DNA of 64,000 bases, from assembly GCF_910586915.1 (NCBI RefSeq), contig NZ_CAJULN010000012.1:20747-84746 (forward strand), read 5' to 3'. Of this stretch, positions 15,630 through 24,236 are shown one piece after another. The translations under genes were made by a program, and so were the position numbers. The notes beneath the pieces were generated by a model, which was given only the letters and a program-made list of their open reading frames with translations, was not told the DNA's origin and ran no database searches. Every line of letters begins with the position of its first letter. The first letter of the stretch is position 1. The stretch comes from an uncultured Bacteroides sp. (GTDB taxonomy: Bacteria; Bacteroidota; Bacteroidia; Bacteroidales; Bacteroidaceae).

Positions 15630-16802
15630 ATGAAAAAAAATATATTGCTACTTTGTATTATCCTATTTTCAAGTATCGGATGCCAGCAAAAAAAAGTACA
15701 TACTTCAACTATAGAAAGTGACTCTACAACTGTAGAAATCACGGTTAATCTTAAAGAGTATAAAGGAGTTCCATACGATAGTTTGATTGATAATATCTCT
15801 TTTGTACGGTTAGAAACAAACGACAACTGCTTGATAGGAGCTATTTCCCAAATTGTTTGTACAGATAGTTTATTATTCATTTCAGACAAAGATGTTAGTA
15901 AAAATATTTATTGTTTTAATCGTCAAGGAAAATTCTTGCGAAAATTTGGTTCAATAGGACAAGGACCTGGAGAATACAGTGGATATTATTGTTATATCAC
16001 GTTATCACCAGACAAAAATAATCTGGTAATTATGGATTGGGGGAAAATAATTTATTTCGATTTTGAAGGAAATCTTACCAAAGAAATTATTTTAGATTCT
16101 AACTATGCTATATGCAATCTCGAATTTATAGATAACAATTCAATAGCAGGATTTGATTTATCAGGCAATCCGCAAATAAAAGAAAAACCTATGTTATCAA
16201 TTTATGATAACAAAATGCACTCACAACAAAGTGCTTTCCCTACCATCAGCACCGACAATTTTATACTATCTCCGACTAATCCTTTAAGAAAGTTCAACAA
16301 TGAAGTATATTTTAATCTTCCCTACTCCGATACTTTTTATAGAGTTTACTCCGATTATATATCGAAAGCATTTCATATCAATTTCATTGGGGGAGGTGCT
16401 CCACCAATAGAAGAAGGAATGGATTCAAAAGTTTACGCAGAACAATTAAATCATGTAACCTATTGCGAAGATTTTACAATCTTAAAAGATGCTGCTGTAT
16501 TCGAACTAAGAATACCAATAGGAACCGGTTCTCCATTCGTGGTGTATTCTTTTAAATCTAAAAAAACATACTGCTGCAACATGAACAGTAATAATTTATT
16601 ATTCCACTTTCATAATATACCGCAAGCACGTGATAAAGAAAATACATTAGTAGTAGCAAATTCGGCTTTAAAACTTCTTGCTTTAAAACAAATCATGTAT
16701 GAAAGCAATGCTGTGAGCGAGGAAGTTCTATCGCAACTATACGACGGATTGACAGAAGAGAGCAACCCTACCATATTTTTCTTCCATGTAAATGTAGACT
16801 AA
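15630..16802 (+). CDS. Six-bladed beta-propeller lipoprotein, copy A
   Basis: A 390-residue protein with a lipoprotein signal peptide (LFSSIGC lipobox, Cys about residue 18). The mature part matches the Bacteroides 6-bladed beta-propeller family: VTVNL-like strand, YDSLIDNISFVRLETND, GAISQIVCTDSLLFISD, CFNRQGKFLRKFGSIGQGPGEYSG and repeated strand pairs. These proteins are commonly found beside NVEALA genes; the ligand is unknown. Residues after the lipid Cys are QQKK, which lacks the acidic export signal of Bacteroides surface lipoproteins, so I expect it to face the periplasm. A close paralogue follows 16 nt downstream; both end in the same sequence NPTIFFFHVNVD. Confidence 0.82.
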   Translation: MKKNILLLCIILFSSIGCQQKKVHTSTIESDSTTVEITVNLKEYKGVPYDSLIDNISFVRLETNDNCLIGAISQIVCTDSLLFISDKDVSKNIYCFNRQGKFLRKFGSIGQGPGEYSGYYCYITLSPDKNNLVIMDWGKIIYFDFEGNLTKEIILDSNYAICNLEFIDNNSIAGFDLSGNPQIKEKPMLSIYDNKMHSQQSAFPTISTDNFILSPTNPLRKFNNEVYFNLPYSDTFYRVYSDYISKAFHINFIGGGAPPIEEGMDSKVYAEQLNHVTYCEDFTILKDAAVFELRIPIGTGSPFVVYSFKSKKTYCCNMNSNNLLFHFHNIPQARDKENTLVVANSALKLLALKQIMYESNAVSEEVLSQLYDGLTEESNPTIFFFHVNVD

Positions 16803-16818
16803 AACAATACACGAACCC

Positions 16819-17991
16819 ATGAAAAAAGAGACATTATTATTTTGCATCATCCTATTTTTAAGCATAGGATGCCAGCAAAGAAAAGTATATACATCAAACA
16901 TAGAAAGCGACTCTACTACAGTAGAAATTACTGTCAATTTAGAGAACTATCAAGGAGTTCCATACGATAGTTTAATTGACGATATTTCTTTTGTACGGTT
17001 AGAAACAAACGATGACTGCCTGATAGGAGCAATTTCGCAAATTATTTGTACAGATAGTCTGATGTTCATTTCAGACAGAGATGTTAGTAAAAGCATCTAT
17101 TGCTTTGACCGTCAAGGAAAATTCTTACGCAAATTAGGTGCTGTAGGACAAGGACCTGGAGAATACAGTGGATATTACTGTTACATAACCTTGTCACCTG
17201 ACAAAAAGAATCTGATAATTATGGATTGGGGAAAATTGCTCTATTTCGATTTTAAAGGAAATCTCCTTAAAGAAATTACATTAGATTCCAGCCACGCCAT
17301 ACGCAATCTTGAATTTATCGACAATAACTTAATGGCAGGATTTGAATTTTACGGTAATACAAGCGTAAAATCCAAACCCATGTTATCGGTTTATGATACG
17401 CAACTCAACCTCGAACATTGTGCTTTTCCGACAATCAGTACCGACAATTTTGTATTATCCCCGATGAATCCTTTGAGAAAATTCGATAATGAAGTATATT
17501 TTAACCTGCCCTATTCTGATACTTTTTATAAAGTATCCTCCAACCACGTATCGAAGGCGTTTCATATCAATTTCATTAAGGGAGGAGGCGCTCCGCCTAT
17601 AGAAGAAGGAATAGACGACAGAGTATATGCAGAGCAACTGTATAAAACCATCTACTGCGAAGATTTTATCATATTAAAAGATGTTGCTGTATTTCAACTA
17701 AGTATGCCAAACGGAGGTTACCCCATTGTTGCATATTCTTTCAAATCAAAAAAAACGTATTATGGAAATTTAAACTGTCACAATCCTTTATTCTGCTTAT
17801 ATAAAGTACCTCTCACACGAGACAAAGAAAATACATTAGTGACAGCAAATTCGGCTTTGAGTATGCTCAAATTAAAACAACGGTTGTATGAAAGCAATGC
17901 CGTAAACGAGGAAATTCTATCGCAACTATACGACGGATTGACAGAAGAGAGTAACCCTACCATATTTTTCTTTCATGTAAATGTAGACTAA
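16819..17991 (+). CDS. Six-bladed beta-propeller lipoprotein, copy B
   Basis: Same length (390 residues) as its upstream neighbour and highly similar along the whole chain, including the lipobox (LFLSIGC), RQGKFLRKLGAVGQGPGEYSG and the C-terminal NPTIFFFHVNVD. Differences are concentrated around residues 170-215 and 270-340, suggesting a tandem duplication followed by divergence of the face that meets a ligand (inference). The DNA of the two genes is also alike, so the duplication is fairly recent. The thioredoxin-like gene starts two bases after its stop codon, so these genes are tightly coupled. Confidence 0.82.
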   Translation: MKKETLLFCIILFLSIGCQQRKVYTSNIESDSTTVEITVNLENYQGVPYDSLIDDISFVRLETNDDCLIGAISQIICTDSLMFISDRDVSKSIYCFDRQGKFLRKLGAVGQGPGEYSGYYCYITLSPDKKNLIIMDWGKLLYFDFKGNLLKEITLDSSHAIRNLEFIDNNLMAGFEFYGNTSVKSKPMLSVYDTQLNLEHCAFPTISTDNFVLSPMNPLRKFDNEVYFNLPYSDTFYKVSSNHVSKAFHINFIKGGGAPPIEEGIDDRVYAEQLYKTIYCEDFIILKDVAVFQLSMPNGGYPIVAYSFKSKKTYYGNLNCHNPLFCLYKVPLTRDKENTLVTANSALSMLKLKQRLYESNAVNEEILSQLYDGLTEESNPTIFFFHVNVD

Positions 17992-17992
17992 A

Positions 17993-18616
17993 ATGAATCG
18001 GTATATTAAAATGATAATAAGTATCTCTTTCCTTTCTCTTATCATAACCAATTATCTTGTAGTAAATAAGTTGCGTACATACAAGAAAGAGTTGATAGAA
18101 GAAAAAGGAAAGTTGTATGCAACAAGTGAACTGGAGCACACATATTGGGTTAACTTCTTGCAAGGGATACATACGGATGGAACTAAATTCGACAATGTGA
18201 AACTTGCCTCCAAAGAACAACCGCCAATTGCATTGGAAGAATATATGAAAGACATACCTTACGTCTTATTGGTTAGAATCAGCGATATGCACTGCAACGA
18301 CTGTGTCACTTCCATTATGTCAAAACTCAACCGATTATCGTCGGAACTAAATCTGACAGCAAATACACTCGTATTGGCAAGCTACCAAAATCCGGTTGCA
18401 CTCAAATCGGTTCGCAACCTTGCACCCGCGCTTAAGACTTGTTCGGTCAATAGTACGGATATATCATTTCCATTGGAAGAAGCCAATTTCCCTTATTGCC
18501 TTGTACTGACAAAAGATATGACTGTGCTGCACTCATTCACTCCCAACAAAGCAGTACACCACTTAACGGATTCCTATCTCAAAAATATAAGTCAACGCTA
18601 TTTTCAAACTAATTAA
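17993..18616 (+). CDS. Membrane-anchored thioredoxin-like protein with CxxC
   Basis: A 207-residue protein with one N-terminal membrane segment (about residues 7-24), a short coiled-coil-like stretch (LRTYKKELIEEKGKLYAT), then a periplasmic domain. Residues about 88-105 (YVLLVRISDMHCNDCVTS) have the strand-then-CxxC layout of thioredoxin-fold proteins, with active site Cys-Asn-Asp-Cys. Later strands (TLVLASYQN, FPYCLVLTKDMTVLHSF) fit the fold, although the usual cis-proline is not obvious. It could oxidise or isomerise the Cys residues of the small secreted peptide in the same cassette; that is inference. It starts two bases after the preceding stop. Confidence 0.65.
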   Translation: MNRYIKMIISISFLSLIITNYLVVNKLRTYKKELIEEKGKLYATSELEHTYWVNFLQGIHTDGTKFDNVKLASKEQPPIALEEYMKDIPYVLLVRISDMHCNDCVTSIMSKLNRLSSELNLTANTLVLASYQNPVALKSVRNLAPALKTCSVNSTDISFPLEEANFPYCLVLTKDMTVLHSFTPNKAVHHLTDSYLKNISQRYFQTN

Positions 18617-18629
18617 AAACAACAAACTT

Positions 18630-19085
18630 ATGAAAACAAGAATTTTACTAATGTGCTTATTCAGCATGGTTTTAAGTACAACTTATGCTCAAATCGACAC
18701 TCGGCAACGCAATGTTATCAAAACTAAGATTACAACCGTAGATGATATTTCGCATATCCAGTCAAAGGAATTGAAAAGTATATGGAAACCTTCGTATATC
18801 CATGTCATAGCAATCAACAAAAAAGCATCTCTCAAAGACTTTATCCGCTTGAACAAATACCTGACAGAAGCTCCCCTGCTGTATAACCCACAGAATACAT
18901 TAATTATCTGTGAAGAAAAAATGGTGGAATGGGTGAAAGAAGTAGCCACCGGCTATGACATATTTCCACTGCACACGATGAACCTCTCCAACGAGATGAT
19001 TATCGAAGGAACAATGGTGCCGCTAACTTCCAAAGACAATACCCCGGATTATGATTTCAAATTCACCAAAGAAAAGAACATCTAA
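18630..19085 (+). CDS. Hypothetical exported protein
   Basis: A 151-residue protein with a clear signal peptide (MKTRILLMCLFSMVLSTTYA, then Q). I do not recognise the family. The mature part contains alternating strands and helices (IWKPSYIHVIAINKKAS, NTLIICEEKMVEWVKEVA) compatible with a small alpha/beta fold, possibly a degenerate thioredoxin or nucleotide-binding fold, but no catalytic motif is seen. Its 3' end overlaps the signal peptidase gene by 35 nt, which implies translational coupling and a role linked to that cassette. Confidence 0.65.
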   Translation: MKTRILLMCLFSMVLSTTYAQIDTRQRNVIKTKITTVDDISHIQSKELKSIWKPSYIHVIAINKKASLKDFIRLNKYLTEAPLLYNPQNTLIICEEKMVEWVKEVATGYDIFPLHTMNLSNEMIIEGTMVPLTSKDNTPDYDFKFTKEKNI

Positions 19086-19707
19086 CTTTCAAAGGACTGT
19101 CAAGTGGATAGGTATATTATTCGGCGGGTTGCTTTTTTTAAAAGTATTCATCGGAGAATGGGTATATATCTCCTCCGATAGTATGCTTCCTACCCTACGC
19201 ACCGGAAACTTAGTATGGAACTCCAAACTAACCTACGGTGCACTCATGCCGCAACGCATGAAAGAAACACCTATACTGAATCTGCTCTGCCTGGTTCCAA
19301 CCATCGCCCAAAAAGACAAACAACGGAATTGGGGCAACCATCGTATGTGGGGATATTCTTCCCCACAACGCATGGATGTGATTATCTTTAAATGGGCAAA
19401 CGATGATTCGCCATTATATATAAAACGCATCATCGGAATGCCCAAAGACACTGTCCTGATTGCCAACGGAAAAGTGTACATCAACCACGACCCCATCGAA
19501 GAAAAAGGAAAAAGAATCACTTCGTATGACAACTACGGGCCTTTCATCATAGATGACGACTGCTATTTCGTAATGGGGGATTTCAGACTAAATTCGTTGG
19601 ATAGCAGACATAAGGGAGTGGTACCCTTTCACTGCATTGCGGGAAAAGCGACATACAAGCTATGGAATTTCAAAGAAAACTCGTCTCTATTCACTGCGAT
19701 TGAATAA
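19051..19707 (+). CDS. Cassette-specific signal peptidase I (S26)
   Basis: A 218-residue S26A signal peptidase with one N-terminal membrane segment (about residues 14-32). Catalytic Ser lies in SSDSMLPTLR (box B), the catalytic Lys in YIKRIIGMPKD (box D) and box E in MGDFRLNSLDSRHKG, all intact. Between boxes B and D it carries an extra segment of about 50 residues (around 58-105). A housekeeping LepB would not be expected to sit in this kind of cassette; its overlap with the preceding gene and position downstream of a leader-bearing peptide suggest it cleaves that peptide or the other exported products. AT-rich like its neighbours at the start, less so at the 3' end. Confidence 0.88.
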   Translation: MISNSPKKRTSNFQRTVKWIGILFGGLLFLKVFIGEWVYISSDSMLPTLRTGNLVWNSKLTYGALMPQRMKETPILNLLCLVPTIAQKDKQRNWGNHRMWGYSSPQRMDVIIFKWANDDSPLYIKRIIGMPKDTVLIANGKVYINHDPIEEKGKRITSYDNYGPFIIDDDCYFVMGDFRLNSLDSRHKGVVPFHCIAGKATYKLWNFKENSSLFTAIE

Positions 19708-19722
19708 CGGACAACTGCACAC

Positions 19723-19753
19723 AAAAAAGCCTCTTCTCACGAAGAGGGCTTTT
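19723..19753. terminator. Intrinsic terminator closing the accessory cassette
   Basis: AAAAGCCTCTTC pairs with GAAGAGGGCTTTT across TCAC, with one bulged base; A-run on one side and T-run on the other. Confidence 0.8.
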
Positions 19754-19828
19754 CAAGTTTACTTATTCCCCATTTTTTTCATACTCAAATACAAGTGATA
19801 CAAACAAAGAATAGTAAACGTTAAGATG

Positions 19829-19897
19829 AAAAAAAGGGAAGTCTCACGACTTCCACAATTCTTCTAACCTTAAATCTAAATCTCTATGAAAAAAACG
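19829..19897 (-). ncRNA. Candidate small RNA with own promoter and terminator
   Basis: On the minus strand a perfect -7 element TATATTTG (19910-19903) is followed about 45 nt later by hairpin GGAAGTC-GTGA-GACTTCC (19854-19837) and seven Us. The resulting transcript is about 70 nt with an A/G-rich unstructured middle (complement of TCTAAATCTCTA and nearby). It lies downstream of the helicase gene on the same strand, so it could be a 3'-UTR-derived RNA. The layout and sequence remind me of a repeated Bacteroides small RNA family, but I cannot verify this. On the plus strand a 24-codon ORF (from 19885) overlaps it and is not credited. Confidence 0.5.
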
Positions 19898-19988
19898 TGT
19901 TGCAAATATAGGCGTTTGTTCATTATAGAGGTGTTAATGAATTGCATAAAGAGAGAATAAAAACTAACGTCTGCAAAAATTAGCGAAT

Positions 19989-22900
19989 TTACTCTTTACT
20001 CTCTATTAATTTTAATAAACTCCGGTAAAGCGGGTCGGCATTCAAGAACTCGGGGACACCGGTCACAAACATCTGCTTCCGCGCACGGGTAAGAGCTACG
20101 TTCAGTTTGCGGTCTATCAACACACCGTCTTCCTCGGTTAAATTAGATACAAATTTCAACTGATAATAACTGTTGATGCAGCAGGAATAAATAATCACGT
20201 CCCGTTCGCTGCCCTGAAAACGTTCGACTGTATCCACCAGTATCCGACTGAGAGCCGGGATGCCCAATGTTTCTATCTCTCTTTTGATAAGAGCTATCTG
20301 GCTCCGGTAAGGAGTTATAATTCCCAATGTACGAGACTCATCAAAGTCCGACCGGTTACTCTCGTAAACCTGAGCGGCAAGTCGGGCAACAATCCGGGCT
20401 TCCGAAGAGTTTATTTTGACAGATGTTCCTTTCTGCTCCGGAACGGAAGGATAAAAGGCTACGCGCGAAACAGCTCCGAAATCTTCCAACTGATGAGGCA
20501 GGCCGACGGGAAGCAGACGTCCGCCATAGAAAGCACGGTTGGCAAACAAAGCCACTTCAGGATGCATACGCCCCTGGCGGCAAAGCATATCGAACGAGCG
20601 GCTATCGCCCGAAGAGCAACTCCGGTAAAGGCGCTCGAACAAAGAATCTTTCAGATTTGCCAGCCCGACAGACAGCAATGCTTCGTCATAAACTGCCGAC
20701 TGCTCCGTGTTTTGAAGCACAACGGCAGGAAGTTGTTTATGGTCGCCAATCAGAATAAACTTATCAATGGCGTTACGGCTTTCTTTGTCGCGAGCACAAA
20801 GAATACCCAATAACTGAGGTTCAAGTATCTGCGTAGCCTCATCGACAATAGCCACATTGAAATGTTTCAAGCGGAAAAGTTCAGGTTTGCCGGAAACGGC
20901 AGCAACCGTTCCCACGATAATGCGGCAGTTTCGGATACGCTCGTAAACTTCCGAACGGCGGTTGCAGGAGGCCAGTTCGTTTTCTATCAGATGGTCACGG
21001 TAGTGCTCGTCGCATGGCAATTCGCTCCCGACACGGATAAAATCGACAACCGGACGGATAGCAATGAGCGATTTGCATATTTCATCGACGGCACGGTTGG
21101 TATATGAGAGCAGCAGTATTTGGGTATCTCCATCGGCATGGAAAGTTTCCACCATCTTCTTCAAGGCACAGGAAGTCTTGCCCGTTCCCGGAGGGCCGAT
21201 AAGGAGAAAATAATCCCGGGCCGCTTTGGCCTTCAATGCAACACGGACAAAGTCGTCTTTCGCTTGAGAGATTAAAGCGTCCAACGATTCGTCGAACTTG
21301 GGCGGACGTTGTGACAGTAGCAGGTCACGGCGGTCTTGCGTAGCCGACAGATAAGCGTACAATCCCTGAAACATAGAACGGAAGGTGGTATCCATCGTAT
21401 CGTGTTCGATGGCATAAAGGCTTTCGTCGGGAAGCACGGAAGGATTCTGTTGCGTAGAACGCAGACGGACACAGATTTCGTGGTCTGTCAGATATTCGAT
21501 GTTGCCTTTGAACACCATTTTGTTGGTTACATTATCCGTATCACTGTTGCGTTCATACAGAATGACGGCATCGCCCTGGCGGAAGTTGGGAAGTACATCA
21601 TACCCGTCGGCCTTGCTGCTTGCAGCTACCTCTTCCACCTGAAGAGCCGGAGAGGCAACAGAGTGCAGCGAAGGTTGCGAAAGCGAAGAAGTGAGCGAAC
21701 GGCTCAACAGCAGATGAGCTTTATGCTCGTCGGCCGCATGGTTCTCTTTGATGCGCAAATCGTAGATTATTTCGCCGGCTTCGCACTTTTCGTCCAATGT
21801 AGAAAGCCACAACGAAGCGGCTCCGGTACGTCCTTCGTAGTCCACGTCGCCCGATTTGGAGGTATAAAGCTCTTTGGTCAGGAAATTATATACGGCATGG
21901 AAATATTTTTTCTCCAACGGCGAAAGCGCTTTCAGTTTCTTCTGAAAGCTGTCGATGGGCGGGCGCAGATAAGTCTCCCAAAAACGTCCCTGCAACCCCC
22001 GTTCGTTCAAGGTGGCAGCGTTGATTTCCTCCAGTTTGCGTTCGGTGTATTCCAGGCTGTTGTGCAGTTGGATACCATATTCGTTGGCTACAATCCTGTT
22101 GCGCAGGTCGATTACCCGGCGCACCATTGCCCACGAAGGACGCGACGGATAAAGAAGCGGATAACGGGTATAGAACAGATAGGCTTTCACTTTCCGGTGG
22201 TCCATTCCCATAGAGTATTGTAGAACGGCCTGGTAGAGAAGCATCTGTACTTTGTTGTTCTCTTTGGGTTCAACCTTGCCACGGATGGCGTACTCGTCGG
22301 CTTTGCCCGATTTCATTTCGATAAAGGAAGACATATCCCGTTGCATATAGTCGAGGCGCCCCTGGAGTCCGAGTGCCTCGCAAATATAAGAAGGTTCGAG
22401 CACCGCGTCTGTCTTGTCGAGTTCATATCCGGCGGCGTGGAAGGTATCGTTCACCGTTTGGCGGATATGTTCGAAGTGCAGTTTGCAATCGTCGAAGAAT
22501 TGGCGTTCTTTCTCCTTGTCCTGCAGGTCGGGGCAGGCTGCCAACTCGATAGGATACCGCCGGAAGGCTTTCTGCATACACGTACGGTAATCGACCTCTT
22601 CGTCCTGTGCATGAATCCACTCGTCGAGAAAAAGATTGGCTATATTTCCCAACAGCAAGGGACGTGTATTCTCTATGGGCTGAAGACGAGACAGGTAATA
22701 ATTCGCCGGATGGTGTCCGTAGTCGCGGAAGCACTCGGCAAGCGAACTGATATCAATCAGATAATCGGGTTCGAGAACGATGAACGAGGGAGTAAGCACT
22801 CCCGAACTGTCGATGTTCACATCCAACAAGTTCAGTTGGGCGTGCCGCCAAAGCAGTTTACAGGTTTCGGTAAATTCTTCATTAATCTGAGGGATATTGT

Positions 22901-23426
22901 AGCGGACAAGCCGGAGCGTCTCCGAAACTTCATCCAACGGAGTGACATAAAGATACTGTTCGTCGGCATACTGAAAACAGACACGCATACGCTGTACCCG
23001 CTCACGGGCGGGAGGGGCAACCAGATAGGTGGAGTCGGCACGCGGAAGCAGGCGATACAATGGGTCGGGAATATCTTCTTCGGAGAGTTTGCGTACTAAA
23101 AAGGCCAGCGTTTTGGCGTCCCGCAACAGGTTTTCGCGGGTCGGTTCGAGACAACGGTTCAAGATACGGTTGGAAGTCAGCCGGAAGGTATGCAACCGGT
23201 TTTGCTCTCCTACAGACAGTCCGGTCTTGGCAGCCACAAAGCTGATTCGTGCCGAAAGGTCGGTCATCTGCAGACTCTCGTTCTGTATCTGCGAACGGCA
23301 AATGCGCTCCAGCAAGTCGCGCATTTGTTTGTATCCGGCGGCAAGCCGGGCATCGTCTGCCCGGCAAACCGCCAGAAGTAACTCATAAGATTCTATCGCT
23401 TCACTCTTCTGACAGGGCAACTTCAT
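19989..23426 (-). CDS. Dna2-like nuclease-helicase (PD-(D/E)XK + SF1)
   Basis: A 1145-residue protein. An N-terminal/central region carries a PD-(D/E)XK nuclease: GLQGRLDYMQ then FIEMKSGK, followed by NNKVQMLLYQAVLQY (about residues 350-400). The C-terminal third is a Dna2/Upf1-type SF1 helicase: GPPGTGKTS (Walker A, about residue 755), NVAIVDEATQ (motif II), FILIGDHKQLP (III), CRQGRMHPEVA (IV), DTVERFQGSERDVI (V) and NVALTRARKQMF (VI). This pairing is like eukaryotic Dna2 and predicts DNA end or flap processing in repair. No Cys cluster typical of Fe-S nucleases (Cas4/AddB) is evident. It overlaps tatC by 26 nt and is probably co-transcribed with tatAC, which seems unrelated functionally. 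Confidence 0.88.
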   Translation of the reverse strand: MKLPCQKSEAIESYELLLAVCRADDARLAAGYKQMRDLLERICRSQIQNESLQMTDLSARISFVAAKTGLSVGEQNRLHTFRLTSNRILNRCLEPTRENLLRDAKTLAFLVRKLSEEDIPDPLYRLLPRADSTYLVAPPARERVQRMRVCFQYADEQYLYVTPLDEVSETLRLVRYNIPQINEEFTETCKLLWRHAQLNLLDVNIDSSGVLTPSFIVLEPDYLIDISSLAECFRDYGHHPANYYLSRLQPIENTRPLLLGNIANLFLDEWIHAQDEEVDYRTCMQKAFRRYPIELAACPDLQDKEKERQFFDDCKLHFEHIRQTVNDTFHAAGYELDKTDAVLEPSYICEALGLQGRLDYMQRDMSSFIEMKSGKADEYAIRGKVEPKENNKVQMLLYQAVLQYSMGMDHRKVKAYLFYTRYPLLYPSRPSWAMVRRVIDLRNRIVANEYGIQLHNSLEYTERKLEEINAATLNERGLQGRFWETYLRPPIDSFQKKLKALSPLEKKYFHAVYNFLTKELYTSKSGDVDYEGRTGAASLWLSTLDEKCEAGEIIYDLRIKENHAADEHKAHLLLSRSLTSSLSQPSLHSVASPALQVEEVAASSKADGYDVLPNFRQGDAVILYERNSDTDNVTNKMVFKGNIEYLTDHEICVRLRSTQQNPSVLPDESLYAIEHDTMDTTFRSMFQGLYAYLSATQDRRDLLLSQRPPKFDESLDALISQAKDDFVRVALKAKAARDYFLLIGPPGTGKTSCALKKMVETFHADGDTQILLLSYTNRAVDEICKSLIAIRPVVDFIRVGSELPCDEHYRDHLIENELASCNRRSEVYERIRNCRIIVGTVAAVSGKPELFRLKHFNVAIVDEATQILEPQLLGILCARDKESRNAIDKFILIGDHKQLPAVVLQNTEQSAVYDEALLSVGLANLKDSLFERLYRSCSSGDSRSFDMLCRQGRMHPEVALFANRAFYGGRLLPVGLPHQLEDFGAVSRVAFYPSVPEQKGTSVKINSSEARIVARLAAQVYESNRSDFDESRTLGIITPYRSQIALIKREIETLGIPALSRILVDTVERFQGSERDVIIYSCCINSYYQLKFVSNLTEEDGVLIDRKLNVALTRARKQMFVTGVPEFLNADPLYRSLLKLIESKE

Positions 23427-24225
23427 CTTCCTCCTCTTCCTCTTTTTTCTTCTTATCCTTTATCATTAAAATGCTCATTTCGTAGAGCAGATAAAGCGGG
23501 ATAGCTACAACGCTCAATGTAAACGGGTCGCCCGTCGGGGTAATGACGGCAGCCGCTATCACAATGACAACCACGGCATGGCGGCGGTATTTCCGCAGGA
23601 AAGATTTGTCGACTATTCCCAACAAGGAAAGCAGCCATGTCACCAATGGCAGTTCGAAAGCCAGTCCCATGCAAAGAATCAGCATCATGAAATTGTCAAT
23701 GTAGGAATTGAGCGACAACACGTTTTCAACCTCCGCACTAAGCTGGTAGGTGGAAAGGAAACGGAGCGTCAGCGGATAAACCATAAAATAGCCTAACAAG
23801 ACGCCGAGAAAGAACATCACGGTTCCGACAGTCAACGCCTTGCGCACCCCCTCCTTCTCGTTCGGATAAAGAGCGGGGTCGATAAAACGCCATACTTCAT
23901 AAAAGATATAGGGCATAGCGGTTACGACCGACATCCAAAAGGCTGTCGACATATGTATGAAGAAGGGAGCTGCCAGATTGATATTGACCAGCTTCACATG
24001 AAATTCCTGTGTGAAAAACTCATCGGTCAGTTCAAATGTCCGCCCGATATGACGCAACAAATCGTAGAATATGAAATCATTGTGGCATGGTGCCAGAATC
24101 ACATGATCAAAGAGATAAGGCATAGCAATGAAATAGCCTATTGCCAATACAAGCCACACTCCAATCACCCGAAAAAGTACCTTGCGCAGTTCGTCCAAAT
24201 GATCCCAAAAGGTCATTTCTGCCAT
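23401..24225 (-). CDS. tatC: Sec-independent protein translocase TatC
   Basis: A 274-residue inner-membrane protein with six hydrophobic segments. The N-terminal MTFWDHLDELRKVLFR holds the signal-recognition Glu, and YEVWRFIDPALYPNEKEG is the conserved first cytoplasmic-loop motif; FELPLVTWLL and ITPTGDPFTL also fit. TatC binds twin-arginine signal peptides. The C-terminus ends in an unusual Lys/Glu-rich tail (KDKKKKEEEEEDEVAL). tatA lies 11 nt upstream. Confidence 0.95.
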   Translation of the reverse strand: MAEMTFWDHLDELRKVLFRVIGVWLVLAIGYFIAMPYLFDHVILAPCHNDFIFYDLLRHIGRTFELTDEFFTQEFHVKLVNINLAAPFFIHMSTAFWMSVVTAMPYIFYEVWRFIDPALYPNEKEGVRKALTVGTVMFFLGVLLGYFMVYPLTLRFLSTYQLSAEVENVLSLNSYIDNFMMLILCMGLAFELPLVTWLLSLLGIVDKSFLRKYRRHAVVVIVIAAAVITPTGDPFTLSVVAIPLYLLYEMSILMIKDKKKKEEEEEDEVALSEE

Positions 24226-24236
24226 CGGTACTTGCT

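Noticed and set aside
13824..19707. Integrative element carrying the AT-rich cassette
   Set aside because: Composition suggests acquisition, but no integrase, transposase, direct-repeat ends or tRNA target is visible at either boundary.
19885..19959. 24-codon plus-strand ORF (MKKTCCKY start)
   Set aside because: It overlaps the small RNA candidate on the other strand, has no promoter or terminator of its own and no related peptide was seen.
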